Positions 1-6,915 of a DNA stretch of 10,153 nt are shown in pieces. Below the pieces are notes generated by a model. The model made no database searches. It was not told the origin of the DNA and saw only the letters and a list, made by a program, of their open reading frames with translations. The stretch's first letter is position 1. Each line of letters begins with the position of its first letter. The stretch is from CANHBY01 sp031376995 (GTDB lineage Bacteria; Pseudomonadota; Gammaproteobacteria; Burkholderiales; Burkholderiaceae_C), in assembly GCA_031376995.1 (NCBI GenBank), contig JANMEO010000242.1:1-10153 (forward strand). The letters run 5' to 3'. The position numbers and the translations under genes were made by a program.

Positions 1-146
1 CATCTCCGCTCTCCATCCAAGGTTGCAATGGCAGCAGACGGTACGCAGTTCACAGAATCAATTCATGCAGATTTGCCGGAAGGACACACCGAAGCGGCGC
101 CTGAGAGCTCAGCGACCCAGTATCTTCAGTTCCTATGGGTATAGGC
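1..146. other. Unassigned region downstream of metH
   Basis: No gene can be assigned here. Plus-strand frame 1 is open from the left edge to a TAG at 142-144 (47 codons), so it could be the C-terminal tail of a gene converging on metH, but I do not recognise the peptide. The first three bases read ATG on the minus strand, with a purine-rich stretch just upstream on that strand, so a gene downstream of metH could also begin exactly at the edge. A 9-base direct repeat GCTCAGCGA occurs at 107-115 and 145-153, the second copy covering the metH stop. I see no hairpin with a T-run that would serve as a metH terminator. Confidence 0.4.
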
Positions 147-2906
147 TCAGCGAAGTGCAGCCAATGCCCTGGATACAGCCGCAAACTCTTGCCCTGTGCG
201 CCCAGCCCAATCGGTCATTTGGTCATCACCGAGGCTGCCTACATTGAAATAGGCAGCCTGCGGGTGGGCCATATAAAAACCACTCACGCTGGCTGCTGGC
301 AGCATGGCCCAGCTTTCAGTCAGGCTCATGCCAATATCGGTGGCTTGCAAAACGCGAAACAGGTCAGTTTTGACGGTGTGATCTGGGCATGCCGGATAGC
401 CAGGTGCAGGACGGATGCCTTGGTAAGCTTCTGCAATCAGGGCTGCGGTGCTCAGCCGTTCGTCAGGCGCATAGGCCCAGAATTCGGTACGTACACGTTG
501 ATGCAGACGCTCTGCGAAGGCCTCAGCCAAGCGGTCTGCCAGGGCTTTGAACATGATGGCCTGATAGTCGTCATTTTGGGCGATAAATTGTTGATCTTTT
601 TTCTCTGCACCCAGGCCTGCAGTGAGCGCGAACAAGCCAATGAAGTCTTTAACGCCTGAGTCTTTGGGTGCAATAAAGTCAGCCAAGCAGCGGTTGGGGC
701 GGCGCACGCCGTCAACCACCGGTCGCTCACTTTGAGTGCGCAGGCCATGCCAAGTCATGAGCACTTGGCTGCGGGTGGCGTCGGCGTAAATCTCGATGTC
801 GTCGTCATTGACCGTGTTGGCTGGATACAAGCCGATGACCCCATTGGCGGTGAGCCAGCGGCCCTCGATGACACGCTTGAGCATCGCCTGGGCTTCGTTG
901 TGTACACGCCTTGCGGCCTCGCCCACCACCTCATCCTTCAAGATGGCAGGGTAGGGGCCAGCCAAGTCCCAGGTCTGGAAAAAAGGGCCCCAGTCAATGC
1001 TGTGGGCCAGTTCTGCCAGGTCATAGCTTTTGAATGCCCGCCGACCAATGAAGTGCGGTGTGGGTGGCTGGTAGTTTGACCAGTTGATGGGTGTTTTGTT
1101 GGCCCGTGCTTGCCCTAGGCTCACCATGGGGGTGGCTTTTTTGTTGGCGTGAAGCGTGCGTACTTTGTTGTAGTCGGCCCGCAGCTCTGCCTGAAAGTGA
1201 GCGGATTTTTCGTCAGACAACAGCTCACTGCACACGCCCACCGAGCGGCTGGCGTCAGGCACGTACACCACGGGCCCTTCGTAGTGGGGGGCAATCTTGA
1301 CTGCGGTGTGCACCCGACTGCACGTGGCCCCGCCAATCAATAGGGGGGTTTGACGCTCACGAAAATAGGTGTCGCGTTGCATCTCGGCCGCAACAAACTG
1401 CATTTCTTCAAGGCTGGGGGTGATCAAGCCCGACAGGCCAATGATGTCCGCGTTTTCTTCCTTGGCTTTGGCCAGGATGTCTTTGCAGGGCACCATGACG
1501 CCCATGTTGATGACTTCAAAGTTGTTGCACTGAAGAACCACGGTGACAATGTTTTTGCCAATGTCGTGCACATCACCCTTGACGGTGGCAATCACGATTT
1601 TGCCTTTGGCTTTGGCTTCACCGCCGGCCTCAACCATGGCTTTTTTCTCGGCCTCGATGTAGGGGAGCAAGTGGGCCACGGCTTGCTTCATCACCCGTGC
1701 GCTTTTGACCACCTGTGGCAAAAACATCTTGCCTTGGCCAAATAGATCGCCCACGATGTTCATCCCGGCCATCAAGGGGCCTTCGATCACATGCAGTGGG
1801 CGCCCGCCAGTCGACAGGATGTGTTGGTAGGCCTCTTCGGTGTCGGGGTTGATGAAATCGGTGATGCCGTGCACCAAAGCGTGGCTCAGCCGCTCTTGAA
1901 CGGTGCGTGGGGCCTCTGGGGTGCCGCGCCAGGCCAGCTTGGCGGTCTCATCTTTGGCCAAGCCTTTGGCACTTTCGGCGATCTCGATCAGCCGGTCGCC
2001 TGCATCGGGACGTCGGTTGAGCACCACATCTTCAACCCGCTCACGCAGCAGGGGGTCTAGGTCGTCATAGACCCCGACCATGCCCGCATTGACGATGCCC
2101 ATGTCCATGCCTGCTTGGATGGCGTGGTACAAAAAAACCGTGTGGATGGCTTCGCGCACGGGCTCGTTGCCGCGAAAGCTGAAGCTCACGTTGCTGACGC
2201 CACCACTGACTTTGGCACCCGGCAGATGTTGCTTGATCCAACGCGTGGCATTGATAAAATCCACCGCATAGTTGTTGTGTTCTTCGATGCCGGTGGCAAT
2301 GGCAAAGATATTGGGGTCGAAAATGATGTCTTCGCAGGCAAAACCCACGCGGTCAACCAAGAAGCGGTAAGCACGCTCGCAAATTTGTATTTTTCGCTCG
2401 AAGGTGTCAGCTTGGCCTTTTTCATCAAAAGCCATGATGACCGCAGCAGCCCCATAGCGCTTGACCAGTTTGGCCTGGTGCAAAAATGCCGCTTCGCCTT
2501 CTTTGAGGGAGATCGAATTGACGATGCCCTTGCCCTGAATGCATTTCAACCCAGCTTCAATCACCTCCCACTTCGAGCTGTCAACCATGATGGGCACGCG
2601 GGCAATCTCAGGCTCACCCGAGATCATGTTCAAGAAGCGTTGCATGGCGGCCTTGCTGTCTAGCATGGCCTCGTCCATGTTGATGTCGATCACCTGAGCA
2701 CCGTTTTCTACTTGCTGGCGCGCCACACTCAGGGCCTCTTCAAATTGAGAATTCAAAATCATGCGGGCAAAAGCCTTAGAGCCCGTGACATTGGTACGTT
2801 CACCGATGTTGATAAAGAGGCTGTTTTTATCAATGCTCACAGGCTCTAGACCTGAGAGCCTCATGGGTGAGACAGGTGCAATAAGAAGCAGATCGTGAGC
2901 GGGCAT
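147..2906 (-). CDS. metH: Cobalamin-dependent methionine synthase, large portion of a split MetH (no homocysteine module)
   Basis: This cytoplasmic enzyme transfers methyl from 5-methyltetrahydrofolate through cobalamin to homocysteine, making methionine. Numbering from the ATG at 2906 (919 aa), the pterin-binding domain starts near residue 33 (NIGERTNVTGS). The cap and B12 domains follow, with DVHDIG at 445-450 (His447 is the expected lower cobalt ligand) and GGATCS at 525-530. The C-terminal reactivation domain carries RPAPGYPACPDH at 832-843, the AdoMet-binding motif. E. coli MetH has about 1227 residues. The roughly 350-residue N-terminal homocysteine/zinc module is missing here, as in the split MetH of Comamonadaceae, where it is a separate gene. 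That partner is not next to this gene. The start is uncertain: GTG 2987 (946 aa), ATG 2906 and ATG 2864 (905 aa) are in frame and none has a good Shine-Dalgarno. Family-like sequence begins around the last one. The C-terminus lines up with E. coli MetH but ends a few residues earlier. Confidence 0.95.
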   Translation of the reverse strand: MPAHDLLLIAPVSPMRLSGLEPVSIDKNSLFINIGERTNVTGSKAFARMILNSQFEEALSVARQQVENGAQVIDINMDEAMLDSKAAMQRFLNMISGEPEIARVPIMVDSSKWEVIEAGLKCIQGKGIVNSISLKEGEAAFLHQAKLVKRYGAAAVIMAFDEKGQADTFERKIQICERAYRFLVDRVGFACEDIIFDPNIFAIATGIEEHNNYAVDFINATRWIKQHLPGAKVSGGVSNVSFSFRGNEPVREAIHTVFLYHAIQAGMDMGIVNAGMVGVYDDLDPLLRERVEDVVLNRRPDAGDRLIEIAESAKGLAKDETAKLAWRGTPEAPRTVQERLSHALVHGITDFINPDTEEAYQHILSTGGRPLHVIEGPLMAGMNIVGDLFGQGKMFLPQVVKSARVMKQAVAHLLPYIEAEKKAMVEAGGEAKAKGKIVIATVKGDVHDIGKNIVTVVLQCNNFEVINMGVMVPCKDILAKAKEENADIIGLSGLITPSLEEMQFVAAEMQRDTYFRERQTPLLIGGATCSRVHTAVKIAPHYEGPVVYVPDASRSVGVCSELLSDEKSAHFQAELRADYNKVRTLHANKKATPMVSLGQARANKTPINWSNYQPPTPHFIGRRAFKSYDLAELAHSIDWGPFFQTWDLAGPYPAILKDEVVGEAARRVHNEAQAMLKRVIEGRWLTANGVIGLYPANTVNDDDIEIYADATRSQVLMTWHGLRTQSERPVVDGVRRPNRCLADFIAPKDSGVKDFIGLFALTAGLGAEKKDQQFIAQNDDYQAIMFKALADRLAEAFAERLHQRVRTEFWAYAPDERLSTAALIAEAYQGIRPAPGYPACPDHTVKTDLFRVLQATDIGMSLTESWAMLPAASVSGFYMAHPQAAYFNVGSLGDDQMTDWAGRTGQEFAAVSRALAALR

Positions 2907-3047
2907 GGGGCAGGTAGGCAAATGAGCCGCGTCAAGCCGAGTATAGGCACTTGATTGTAGGCCGGAGTCGTGGTTGTTATTGCGCACAACGTGGCTGAGA
3001 ATCGCATACAGTTAATGCACGTTCATCCTCAGGATCGGCTCGTACGC
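2907..3047. promoter_or_regulatory. Divergent promoter region between metH and the HD-GYP-like gene
   Basis: The two genes diverge here, so both promoters should lie in or near this stretch. Towards metH, TACAAT (minus strand, 2959-2954) matches the -10 consensus at five of six bases, but no convincing -35 lies 17-18 bases upstream. Towards the HD-GYP-like gene, TTGATT (2951-2956) and TGTTAT (2975-2980), 18 bases apart, each match at four of six. If these are used, transcription would start downstream of the most distal GTG starts of both frames (2987 and 2970), which favours the shorter proteins. I see no cobalamin, SAM or SAH riboswitch motif. Confidence 0.3.
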
Positions 3048-4247
3048 ATGAACCTCGTTTCCCTGTCGTCCAGCGCCATTCGTTTAAAAGTTGCCCTGCC
3101 TTTTTCGGTCTATGACGCGACAGGGAAGCTGCTGCTGGCCAAGGGCTCGGTGATCCATTCAGAAGCTGAGCGTTTGTACTTGATTCAACGCGGTGGCTAC
3201 ATCGATGAAGCTGAATCTGAGCGGTTTCAGCGTGCTTTGGCCAGCAAGCTTGATGACCTGATGCGCCAAAATGTTTCACTCAAGCAACTCTCAAATGCGA
3301 CGCCTGATTTTATTCCTGCGCCCGTTGTGCCAGATCGATCGGCTAACCCTGTGGCGGTCTGGGCTGAACTTCAACTGCGTGCCAGCACCTTGATGCGCGA
3401 GCACGAGCGCGAAGACTGGCTGCCATCTTGGCTCAAGCTGCAAGCCGATGTGGCCAATCAGGTCGAAACTGATGCTGATGCTGCGTTATTTATTTTGATT
3501 CAATCCACCAGCACTCCGGTGCGCAGCTACAGCGCCACTCATGCGCTGCTGGTCACGGTGGTGTGTGATTTGGCAGCCCGCCACATCGCAGCCTGGCCAC
3601 AGAGCTTGCGCGAGCCCTTGCGTGCGGCCGCTTTGTCTATGAATCTGGCCATGACCCAGCTTCAAGATCGTCTGTCGCAACAAGAGGTGCTGCTCACCCC
3701 TCAGCAGCGTTTACACGTGCAAAGTCACTCCGCTCGTACCGTGGCTTTGCTCAAGACTTTGGGTGTGCAAGATGCCCTTTGGCTCGACGCTGTGGCCAGC
3801 CATCACAACAGCCAACCAGGTCCACTCAGTGATAAGCCCCTGGGCGAACAACTGGGGCGCTTGATTCAACGCTGCGACATTTTTTCGGCTCGCCTGAGCG
3901 CGCGGGGCAAACGCAAAGCACAATCAGCCACGGTCGCGGCTCAAGCTGTTTACACCGATGAGCTGAAAAAGCCTGACGAAACGGGGGGGGCGATTCTTAA
4001 AGCTGTTGGCCTTTACCCTCCGGGGAGCTTTGTGCGACTGAGCAATACAGAGGTGGCTTTGGTATTGGCCCGCGGACGCCGTGCCAACGAACCGGTGGTG
4101 GCCGCCATTTTGGGGCGCGAAGGTTTGGCCTTGGCTGAGCCTGTGCTGCGTGACACCCGGCTGCCAGCTTTTCACACCACGGGTGGCTTGGCCCCGCATG
4201 AAGTCAAGGTTATGCTGAACGTGGAGCGGATGTTGAAAATGCGTTGA
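3048..4247 (+). CDS. Degenerate HD-GYP-like domain protein
   Basis: A 399-residue cytoplasmic protein with no signal peptide or membrane segment. Residues 1-85 resemble the N-terminal domain of Comamonadaceae HD-GYP proteins (LPFSVYDATGKLLLAKG). Residues 155-330 follow the HD-GYP fold: a helix with His165, His223/His227, HHN at 252-254 where the family has HHE, RCDIFSARLS at 275-284, and a well kept ILKAVGLYPPGSFVRL at 316-331. The metal-binding HD pair is absent (AALSMNLAMTQ at the expected place), and the GYP loop reads GPLSDKPLG. Active HD-GYP enzymes hydrolyse cyclic di-GMP. With these residues missing, a binding or scaffold role is at least as likely as phosphodiesterase activity. An in-frame GTG at 2970 and an ATG at 3015 would extend the protein. 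ATG 3048 is chosen because family-like sequence begins there and an AGGA lies at 3031-3034. Confidence 0.8.
   Translation: MNLVSLSSSAIRLKVALPFSVYDATGKLLLAKGSVIHSEAERLYLIQRGGYIDEAESERFQRALASKLDDLMRQNVSLKQLSNATPDFIPAPVVPDRSANPVAVWAELQLRASTLMREHEREDWLPSWLKLQADVANQVETDADAALFILIQSTSTPVRSYSATHALLVTVVCDLAARHIAAWPQSLREPLRAAALSMNLAMTQLQDRLSQQEVLLTPQQRLHVQSHSARTVALLKTLGVQDALWLDAVASHHNSQPGPLSDKPLGEQLGRLIQRCDIFSARLSARGKRKAQSATVAAQAVYTDELKKPDETGGAILKAVGLYPPGSFVRLSNTEVALVLARGRRANEPVVAAILGREGLALAEPVLRDTRLPAFHTTGGLAPHEVKVMLNVERMLKMR
3983..3990 (+). repeat. G8 homopolymer tract within the HD-GYP-like gene
   Basis: Eight consecutive G residues encode part of ETGGA near residues 312-314. A tract of this length can slip during replication. 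A one-base change would remove the conserved YPPG segment and the C-terminus. The frame is intact here. Confidence 0.85.
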
Positions 4248-4306
4248 TGACAGCCAAGTTGCCCTGGTCATGGTCGTGGTCAGCTTGGCGTCACCCCCCG
4301 ACATGA
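4247..4306 (+). CDS. Possible Trp-rich 19-residue small ORF overlapping the HD-GYP stop
   Basis: The ATG at 4247-4249 shares its A with the HD-GYP-like stop (TGATG) and opens a 19-codon frame rich in tryptophan: PWSWSWSAW has four Trp in nine residues. It ends at TGA 4304-4306. No Shine-Dalgarno stands before it, so it would have to be translated by re-initiation. It may be chance, since much of it is built from the tandem TGGTC(A/G) repeat at 4265-4282. I do not recognise the peptide. Confidence 0.2.
   Translation: MTAKLPWSWSWSAWRHPPT
4253..4289 (+). repeat. Imperfect inverted repeat with hexamer repeats in its loop
   Basis: GCCAAGTTG (4253-4261) pairs with CAGCTTGGC (4281-4289) over nine positions including one G-T wobble, leaving a 19-base loop. 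Three near-identical tandem hexamers TGGTCA/TGGTCG/TGGTCA occupy 4265-4282. No T-run follows, so it does not look like a standard intrinsic terminator. It could reduce read-through or fold the leader of the dapF transcript. Confidence 0.4.
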
Positions 4307-4365
4307 TCAGTTTGGACTGGCAAATCCAGGCCTTCTTAATGCGGCTCAAGCCATCAAGCACATGA
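4303..4365 (+). CDS. Possible 20-residue small ORF ending on the dapF start
   Basis: The ATG at 4303-4305 overlaps the stop of the preceding small frame (ATGA). The frame runs 20 codons (it starts MISLDWQIQ) and ends in TGA at 4363-4365, which overlaps the dapF ATG, again as ATGA. No Shine-Dalgarno is visible. If translated, termination here would place a ribosome on the dapF start, which itself lacks a clear ribosome binding site. It could also be a non-coding leader or the remains of a lost gene. Confidence 0.2.
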   Translation: MISLDWQIQAFLMRLKPSST

Positions 4366-5213
4366 CACTGCGGTTTACCAAAATGCAAGGCGCTGGCAAT
4401 GACTTTGTTGTGCTAGACGCTACGACAGGCCCCCTGGCGCTCTCAAAAGAGCAACTGCGTCGGCTTGGCGACCGGCGTTTTGGCGTCGGTGCGGATCAAA
4501 TTTTAGTGGTTGAGCGCAGCAACTTGCCTGGCATTGATTTTCGTTACCGCATTTTTAACAATACGGGCGACGAGGTTGAAAATTGTGGCAATGGTGCACG
4601 CTGCTTTGTACGGTTCGTTCATGACAAAGGGTTGTCTGAGAAAACCACCTTGCATGTAGAGACCCTCAAGAGCCGGTTAATTTTGGTGTTGCAAAGCGAT
4701 GGTCGCGTGACGGTAGATATGGGTGCGCCGGTCTTCGATACAGCCCAGGTGCCGTTTGACGCTCAGGGCCTGCAGCCGCGCATTTTGGGGCATGCATCGC
4801 TGTGGCCGTTGGCGGTTGGCGGGCAGGTGCATGAGTTGTTTGTCCTGTCTATGGGCAATCCGCACGCAGTGTGTCAAGTGCCGGACATTGATACCGCGCC
4901 AGTGAAGACATTAGGGCCGTTGATTGAGTCACATGTAAGGTTTGCCCGTAGAGTGAATGTTGGCTTTATGCAAATCATTAACCGCAATCAGGTTCGTTTG
5001 CGGGTCTTTGAGCGTGATGCGGGTGAGACACTGGCCTGTGGCACTGGCGCTTGTGCGGCCGTGGTTGCTGGTATTCAACAAAACCTGCTAGATCATCAGG
5101 TGGAAGTGCAAGCGCGGGGCGGCTTGTTGGCAATTTCGTGGTCGGGGCCAAGCACTTCGGTGTTCTTGACTGGGCCTGCAGAAACCGTTTTTGAAGGAGA
5201 GATCACACTGTGA
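4362..5213 (+). CDS. dapF: Diaminopimelate epimerase
   Basis: DapF converts LL-2,6-diaminopimelate to the meso form without a cofactor. The product feeds lysine synthesis and peptidoglycan cross-links. The protein is 283 residues, normal for the family, and cytoplasmic. It begins with the typical RFTKMQGAGNDFVVLD. The two catalytic cysteines are present: Cys75 in ENCGNGARC and Cys226 in ACGTGACAAV. MGNPHAV (164-170) and the GERD-like FERDAGET (216-223) are also in place. ATG 4362 is chosen because this N-terminus is standard, although the upstream bases show no good Shine-Dalgarno. The gene overlaps the DUF484 gene by four bases, matching the dapF-DUF484-xerC order known from E. coli (dapF-yigA-xerC). 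Confidence 0.97.
   Translation: MTLRFTKMQGAGNDFVVLDATTGPLALSKEQLRRLGDRRFGVGADQILVVERSNLPGIDFRYRIFNNTGDEVENCGNGARCFVRFVHDKGLSEKTTLHVETLKSRLILVLQSDGRVTVDMGAPVFDTAQVPFDAQGLQPRILGHASLWPLAVGGQVHELFVLSMGNPHAVCQVPDIDTAPVKTLGPLIESHVRFARRVNVGFMQIINRNQVRLRVFERDAGETLACGTGACAAVVAGIQQNLLDHQVEVQARGGLLAISWSGPSTSVFLTGPAETVFEGEITL
5194..5199 (+). promoter_or_regulatory. Ribosome binding site of the DUF484 gene
   Basis: AAGGAG lies inside the dapF 3' end, ten bases before GTG 5210. It supports that unusual GTG start and translation coupled to dapF termination. Confidence 0.7.
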
Positions 5214-5917
5214 GCACCACCGAACAAATCAGCGGAATCCATAGCATCACCGAATCCGAAATTGCCAACTACCTGGCTCATACGCCCAGTTTTTTTGAGC
5301 GTCATGCTGATCTACTCAGCAGCGTCTATCTCACCAGCCCGCATGGCCAGCGCACCGTGTCGCTGCAAGAGCGACAGATGGAGATGTTGCGTGAAAAAAT
5401 CAAAGGGCTCGAGCGCAAAATCATCGAAATGATTCGCCATGGTCAAGATAACGTCAGCATTGCTGACAAGCTTCACCGCTGGACCCGCAGCTTGATGCTG
5501 GCCAACGATTTGCTTGAGCTGCCTTACGTGCTGGTGCAAGACTTGATGCATGAGTTTTTGATTCCGCAAGCTGCGGTACGTTTATGGGCCGTAGACGAAG
5601 CCTTTGAAGATGAGCCTTTTGCCCAAGAGGTCAGCTTGGATGCCCAAAGCTTTGCCTCGAGCCTGACCTTGCCGTATTGTGGTTTGAACTCGGGTTTTGA
5701 GGCCGCGCTTTGGCTCGAAGACCGTGCCAGCGTAGCCTCAGTGGCTCTCTTGCCTTTACGCCATGAGTCCAGTGCGCAAGCCTTTGGCATGTTGGTTTTG
5801 GGTTCCCCCGATCCCACACGCTTTGCGGTCGACATGGGAACCGAGTTTTTGGTAAGAATAGGTGATTTGGCCAGTGCCAGTTTGGCGCGTTTGCTGCCTG
5901 AATACGAGCTGGCGTGA
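5210..5917 (+). CDS. DUF484 family protein
   Basis: A 235-residue soluble protein of the DUF484 (YigA) family, whose biochemical role is unknown. The N-terminal part has the family pattern YLAHTPSFFERHADLL (21-36), then PHGQRTVSLQERQ (44-56) leading into a helix of about 55-80 that looks like a coiled coil. The C-terminal half is GAF-like: LTLPYCGLNSGFEAALWL (152-169), FGMLVLGSPDPTRF (192-205) and a final helix. The start is GTG 5210 in a GTGA overlap with dapF, backed by a good Shine-Dalgarno. The stop overlaps xerC in the same way. The conserved position between dapF and xerC suggests co-expression but does not define a function. Confidence 0.9.
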   Translation: MSTTEQISGIHSITESEIANYLAHTPSFFERHADLLSSVYLTSPHGQRTVSLQERQMEMLREKIKGLERKIIEMIRHGQDNVSIADKLHRWTRSLMLANDLLELPYVLVQDLMHEFLIPQAAVRLWAVDEAFEDEPFAQEVSLDAQSFASSLTLPYCGLNSGFEAALWLEDRASVASVALLPLRHESSAQAFGMLVLGSPDPTRFAVDMGTEFLVRIGDLASASLARLLPEYELA

Positions 5918-6906
5918 AACAGGGCTCAGGGGATGCCGCCCTCCAAGCAAAACAAAGCGTCAAGCCGCTTCTATTTTTGGATGAGGCACTGGTTCATCAC
6001 TTGCGATATTTGCAGGCTGAGCGGCGGCTGGCCGAGCGCACGTTGATTCTTTATGAAGAGGCTTTTGGGCGCTTGATGCATTTCGTGGTGTTGCACAAGG
6101 TGCCACTCAAAGCGGTTCAGCCGAGTCATGTGCGGCAGTGGGTTGGGGCCTTGCATGGTGCTGGTTTGGCCCCACGCAGTATTGCCCTGATTTTGTCTGC
6201 CTGGCGAGGCTTTTACCGCAGCTTGGGGCATGACCATCAAGTGGATGTCAACCCAGTGCTCGGTGTGCGGGCACCCAAAGCCGCCAGGCCCTTGCCTAAG
6301 GCGTTGTCTGTGGACCTGGCAGTGGCCTTGGTCTCCCATCAAGCGCCTATTCCCGAGAGTCCCCGTCAAGCGGCTTTACAAGCGCGTGATCAATGCATTG
6401 CTGAGCTTTTGTATGGCAGCGGATTTCGTGTTGGCGAGCTACTTGGCTTGGATTGTGCGGCTTGCAATACTGCGGCAGGCTGGATTGACGTCAGGGATTG
6501 CAGCGCTCATGTGTTGGGCAAAGGCGGCAAGTGGCGTACCGTACCGGTAGGCCGTGCGGCTTTAGCGGCCTTGGCCACATGGCTGGCTCATCGAGGGATA
6601 CTGGCGCACAGTGACGAGTCGGCGTTGTTGGTGAGTCAGCGAGGGTCTCGCCTCACGGCCGCGCAGTTGAGGCTGCGGCTCAAGCAGCAAGCTGTCCAGG
6701 CAGACTTGCCAACGCATGTTCACCCCCACATGCTGCGGCATTCGTTTGCCAGCCATGTGCTTCAATCGAGTGGCGACTTGCGGGCTGTGCAAGAGCTTCT
6801 CGGTCATGCGCACATTGCCACCACTCAGGTCTACACCCAGCTAGATTTTGGGCATTTGAGCAAGGTGTATGACGCCGCCCACCCCCGAGCCAAAAAGCGC
6901 TCTTGA
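5914..6906 (+). CDS. xerC: Tyrosine recombinase XerC
   Basis: XerC acts with XerD at the dif site to resolve chromosome dimers before cell division, cutting and rejoining DNA through a tyrosine. The 330-residue protein has an N-terminal core-binding domain (about 20-115, LRYLQAERRLAERTL) and a C-terminal catalytic domain. The catalytic set is complete: Arg172 in GSGFRVGELL, Lys206 in GKGGKWR, His272 and Arg275 in HMLRHSFASH, His298 in LLGHAH, and the nucleophile Tyr307 in TTQVYTQLD. The C-terminus KVYDAAHPRAKKRS is typical of proteobacterial XerC rather than of a phage integrase. E. coli XerC is about 298 residues. The extra length is an N-terminal extension. GTG 5914 overlaps the DUF484 stop (GTGA) and has little Shine-Dalgarno, so translation is probably coupled. 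Confidence 0.95.
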   Translation: MKQGSGDAALQAKQSVKPLLFLDEALVHHLRYLQAERRLAERTLILYEEAFGRLMHFVVLHKVPLKAVQPSHVRQWVGALHGAGLAPRSIALILSAWRGFYRSLGHDHQVDVNPVLGVRAPKAARPLPKALSVDLAVALVSHQAPIPESPRQAALQARDQCIAELLYGSGFRVGELLGLDCAACNTAAGWIDVRDCSAHVLGKGGKWRTVPVGRAALAALATWLAHRGILAHSDESALLVSQRGSRLTAAQLRLRLKQQAVQADLPTHVHPHMLRHSFASHVLQSSGDLRAVQELLGHAHIATTQVYTQLDFGHLSKVYDAAHPRAKKRS

Positions 6907-6915
6907 ATTTTTCTT

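Noticed and set aside
101..112. CTCTCAGG on the minus strand downstream of metH, reminiscent of a glycine riboswitch core
   Set aside because: The preceding GGAGAG and GCCGAAGG elements are absent in the right order and spacing, so no aptamer can be built.
135..2663. Several plus-strand frames of 60-180 codons opposite metH, the largest at 2115-2663 and 135-659
   Set aside because: They lie antisense to a strongly conserved protein, have no ribosome binding sites or recognisable motifs, and reflect the codon bias of metH.
3924..4388. 154-codon minus-strand frame across the HD-GYP end and dapF start
   Set aside because: Covers the ends of two plus-strand genes with low-complexity translation and no ribosome binding site.
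5914..6906. Tyrosine recombinase as the integrase of a mobile element
   Set aside because: The C-terminus, length and the dapF-DUF484-xerC order identify housekeeping XerC, and no attachment-site repeats or cargo genes are present.
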